From Tyzzerella sp. UBA1042 (lineage in GTDB: Bacteria; Bacillota; Clostridia; Lachnospirales; Anaerotignaceae), in NCBI GenBank assembly GCA_002316675.1, contig DCDZ01000023.1, positions 1 to 13,889 of the forward strand: a DNA stretch of 13,889 nucleotides. The letters run 5' to 3'. The notes under the pieces are model-generated. The model saw nothing but the letters and a program-made list of their open reading frames with translations, was not told the origin of the DNA and did no database searches. Of this stretch, positions 13,864 to 13,889 are shown piece by piece (positions within the stretch are counted from its first letter, which is position 1; the number at the start of each line of letters is the position of its first letter). A program made the position numbers and the translations under genes.

Positions 13864-13889
13864 GCGGATGTGGCGGAATTGGCAGACGC
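13864..13889 (+). tRNA. tRNA-Leu, 5' part (cut by window edge)
   Basis: The last 26 nt begin GCGGATG then TGGCGGAATTGGCAGACGC, the acceptor and D-arm pattern of bacterial class II leucine tRNAs. A promoter lies just upstream. The anticodon is outside the window, so the isoacceptor is unknown and tRNA-Leu is called from the D-arm sequence only. Confidence 0.8.

Overview
The window looks like chromosomal DNA of a low-to-moderate GC anaerobic Firmicute of class Clostridia. The signs are strong AGGAGG-type ribosome binding sites, clear sigma-A promoters, a butyryl-CoA-dehydrogenase/Etf operon of the clostridial type, a second-type FtsH, a YbiT-like ABC-F protein and a two-gene LysO. Lachnospiraceae or Anaerotignum-like bacteria would fit, but the family assignment is inference. 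No prophage, IS element or CRISPR array is visible. Most genes are conserved housekeeping or fermentation genes.

Layout. (1) Positions 1-2190, minus strand: acyl-CoA dehydrogenase, etfB and the start of etfA, a short-chain acyl-CoA reduction operon. A textbook sigma-54 promoter (TGGCAC-N5-TTGC) lies about 130 bp upstream of the dehydrogenase. The divergent gene at 2464-3870 encodes a PAS/AAA+ sigma-54 activator with an atypical C-terminal DNA-binding region. Together they form an apparent regulator-target pair. (2) Positions 3909-5153, plus strand: a membrane-anchored, probably extracytoplasmic metallo-beta-lactamase-fold hydrolase with a copper-amine-oxidase-type N-terminal domain. It is followed by a two-way terminator shared with ftsH. 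(3) Positions 5271-7739, minus strand: a MarR-family regulator followed by ftsH. The marR promoter is covered by an unusually good set of palindromes, which suggests an autoregulated marR-ftsH unit. (4) Positions 7780-9042, minus strand: murA (peptidoglycan synthesis). (5) Positions 9164-9370: tRNA-Gly(CCC) with its own promoter, a tandem 11-bp repeat just after its 3' end, and a long terminator. (6) Positions 9443-9946, minus strand: mscL with promoter and terminator. (7) Positions 10035-12780, plus strand: an ABC-F ATPase and a low-specificity threonine aldolase in one operon, closed by a strong terminator. (8) Positions 12925-13790: a split lysine exporter LysO, two genes with a 4-bp overlap. 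(9) Positions 13814-13889: the promoter and first 26 nt of a tRNA-Leu cut by the window edge.

The best leads are the sigma-54 control of the dehydrogenase/Etf operon by the odd activator, the long structured etfB-etfA intercistronic region, the marR-ftsH operator, and the Lys-to-Arg change in the second Walker A of the ABC-F protein. I did not find a clearly unprecedented multi-gene system.
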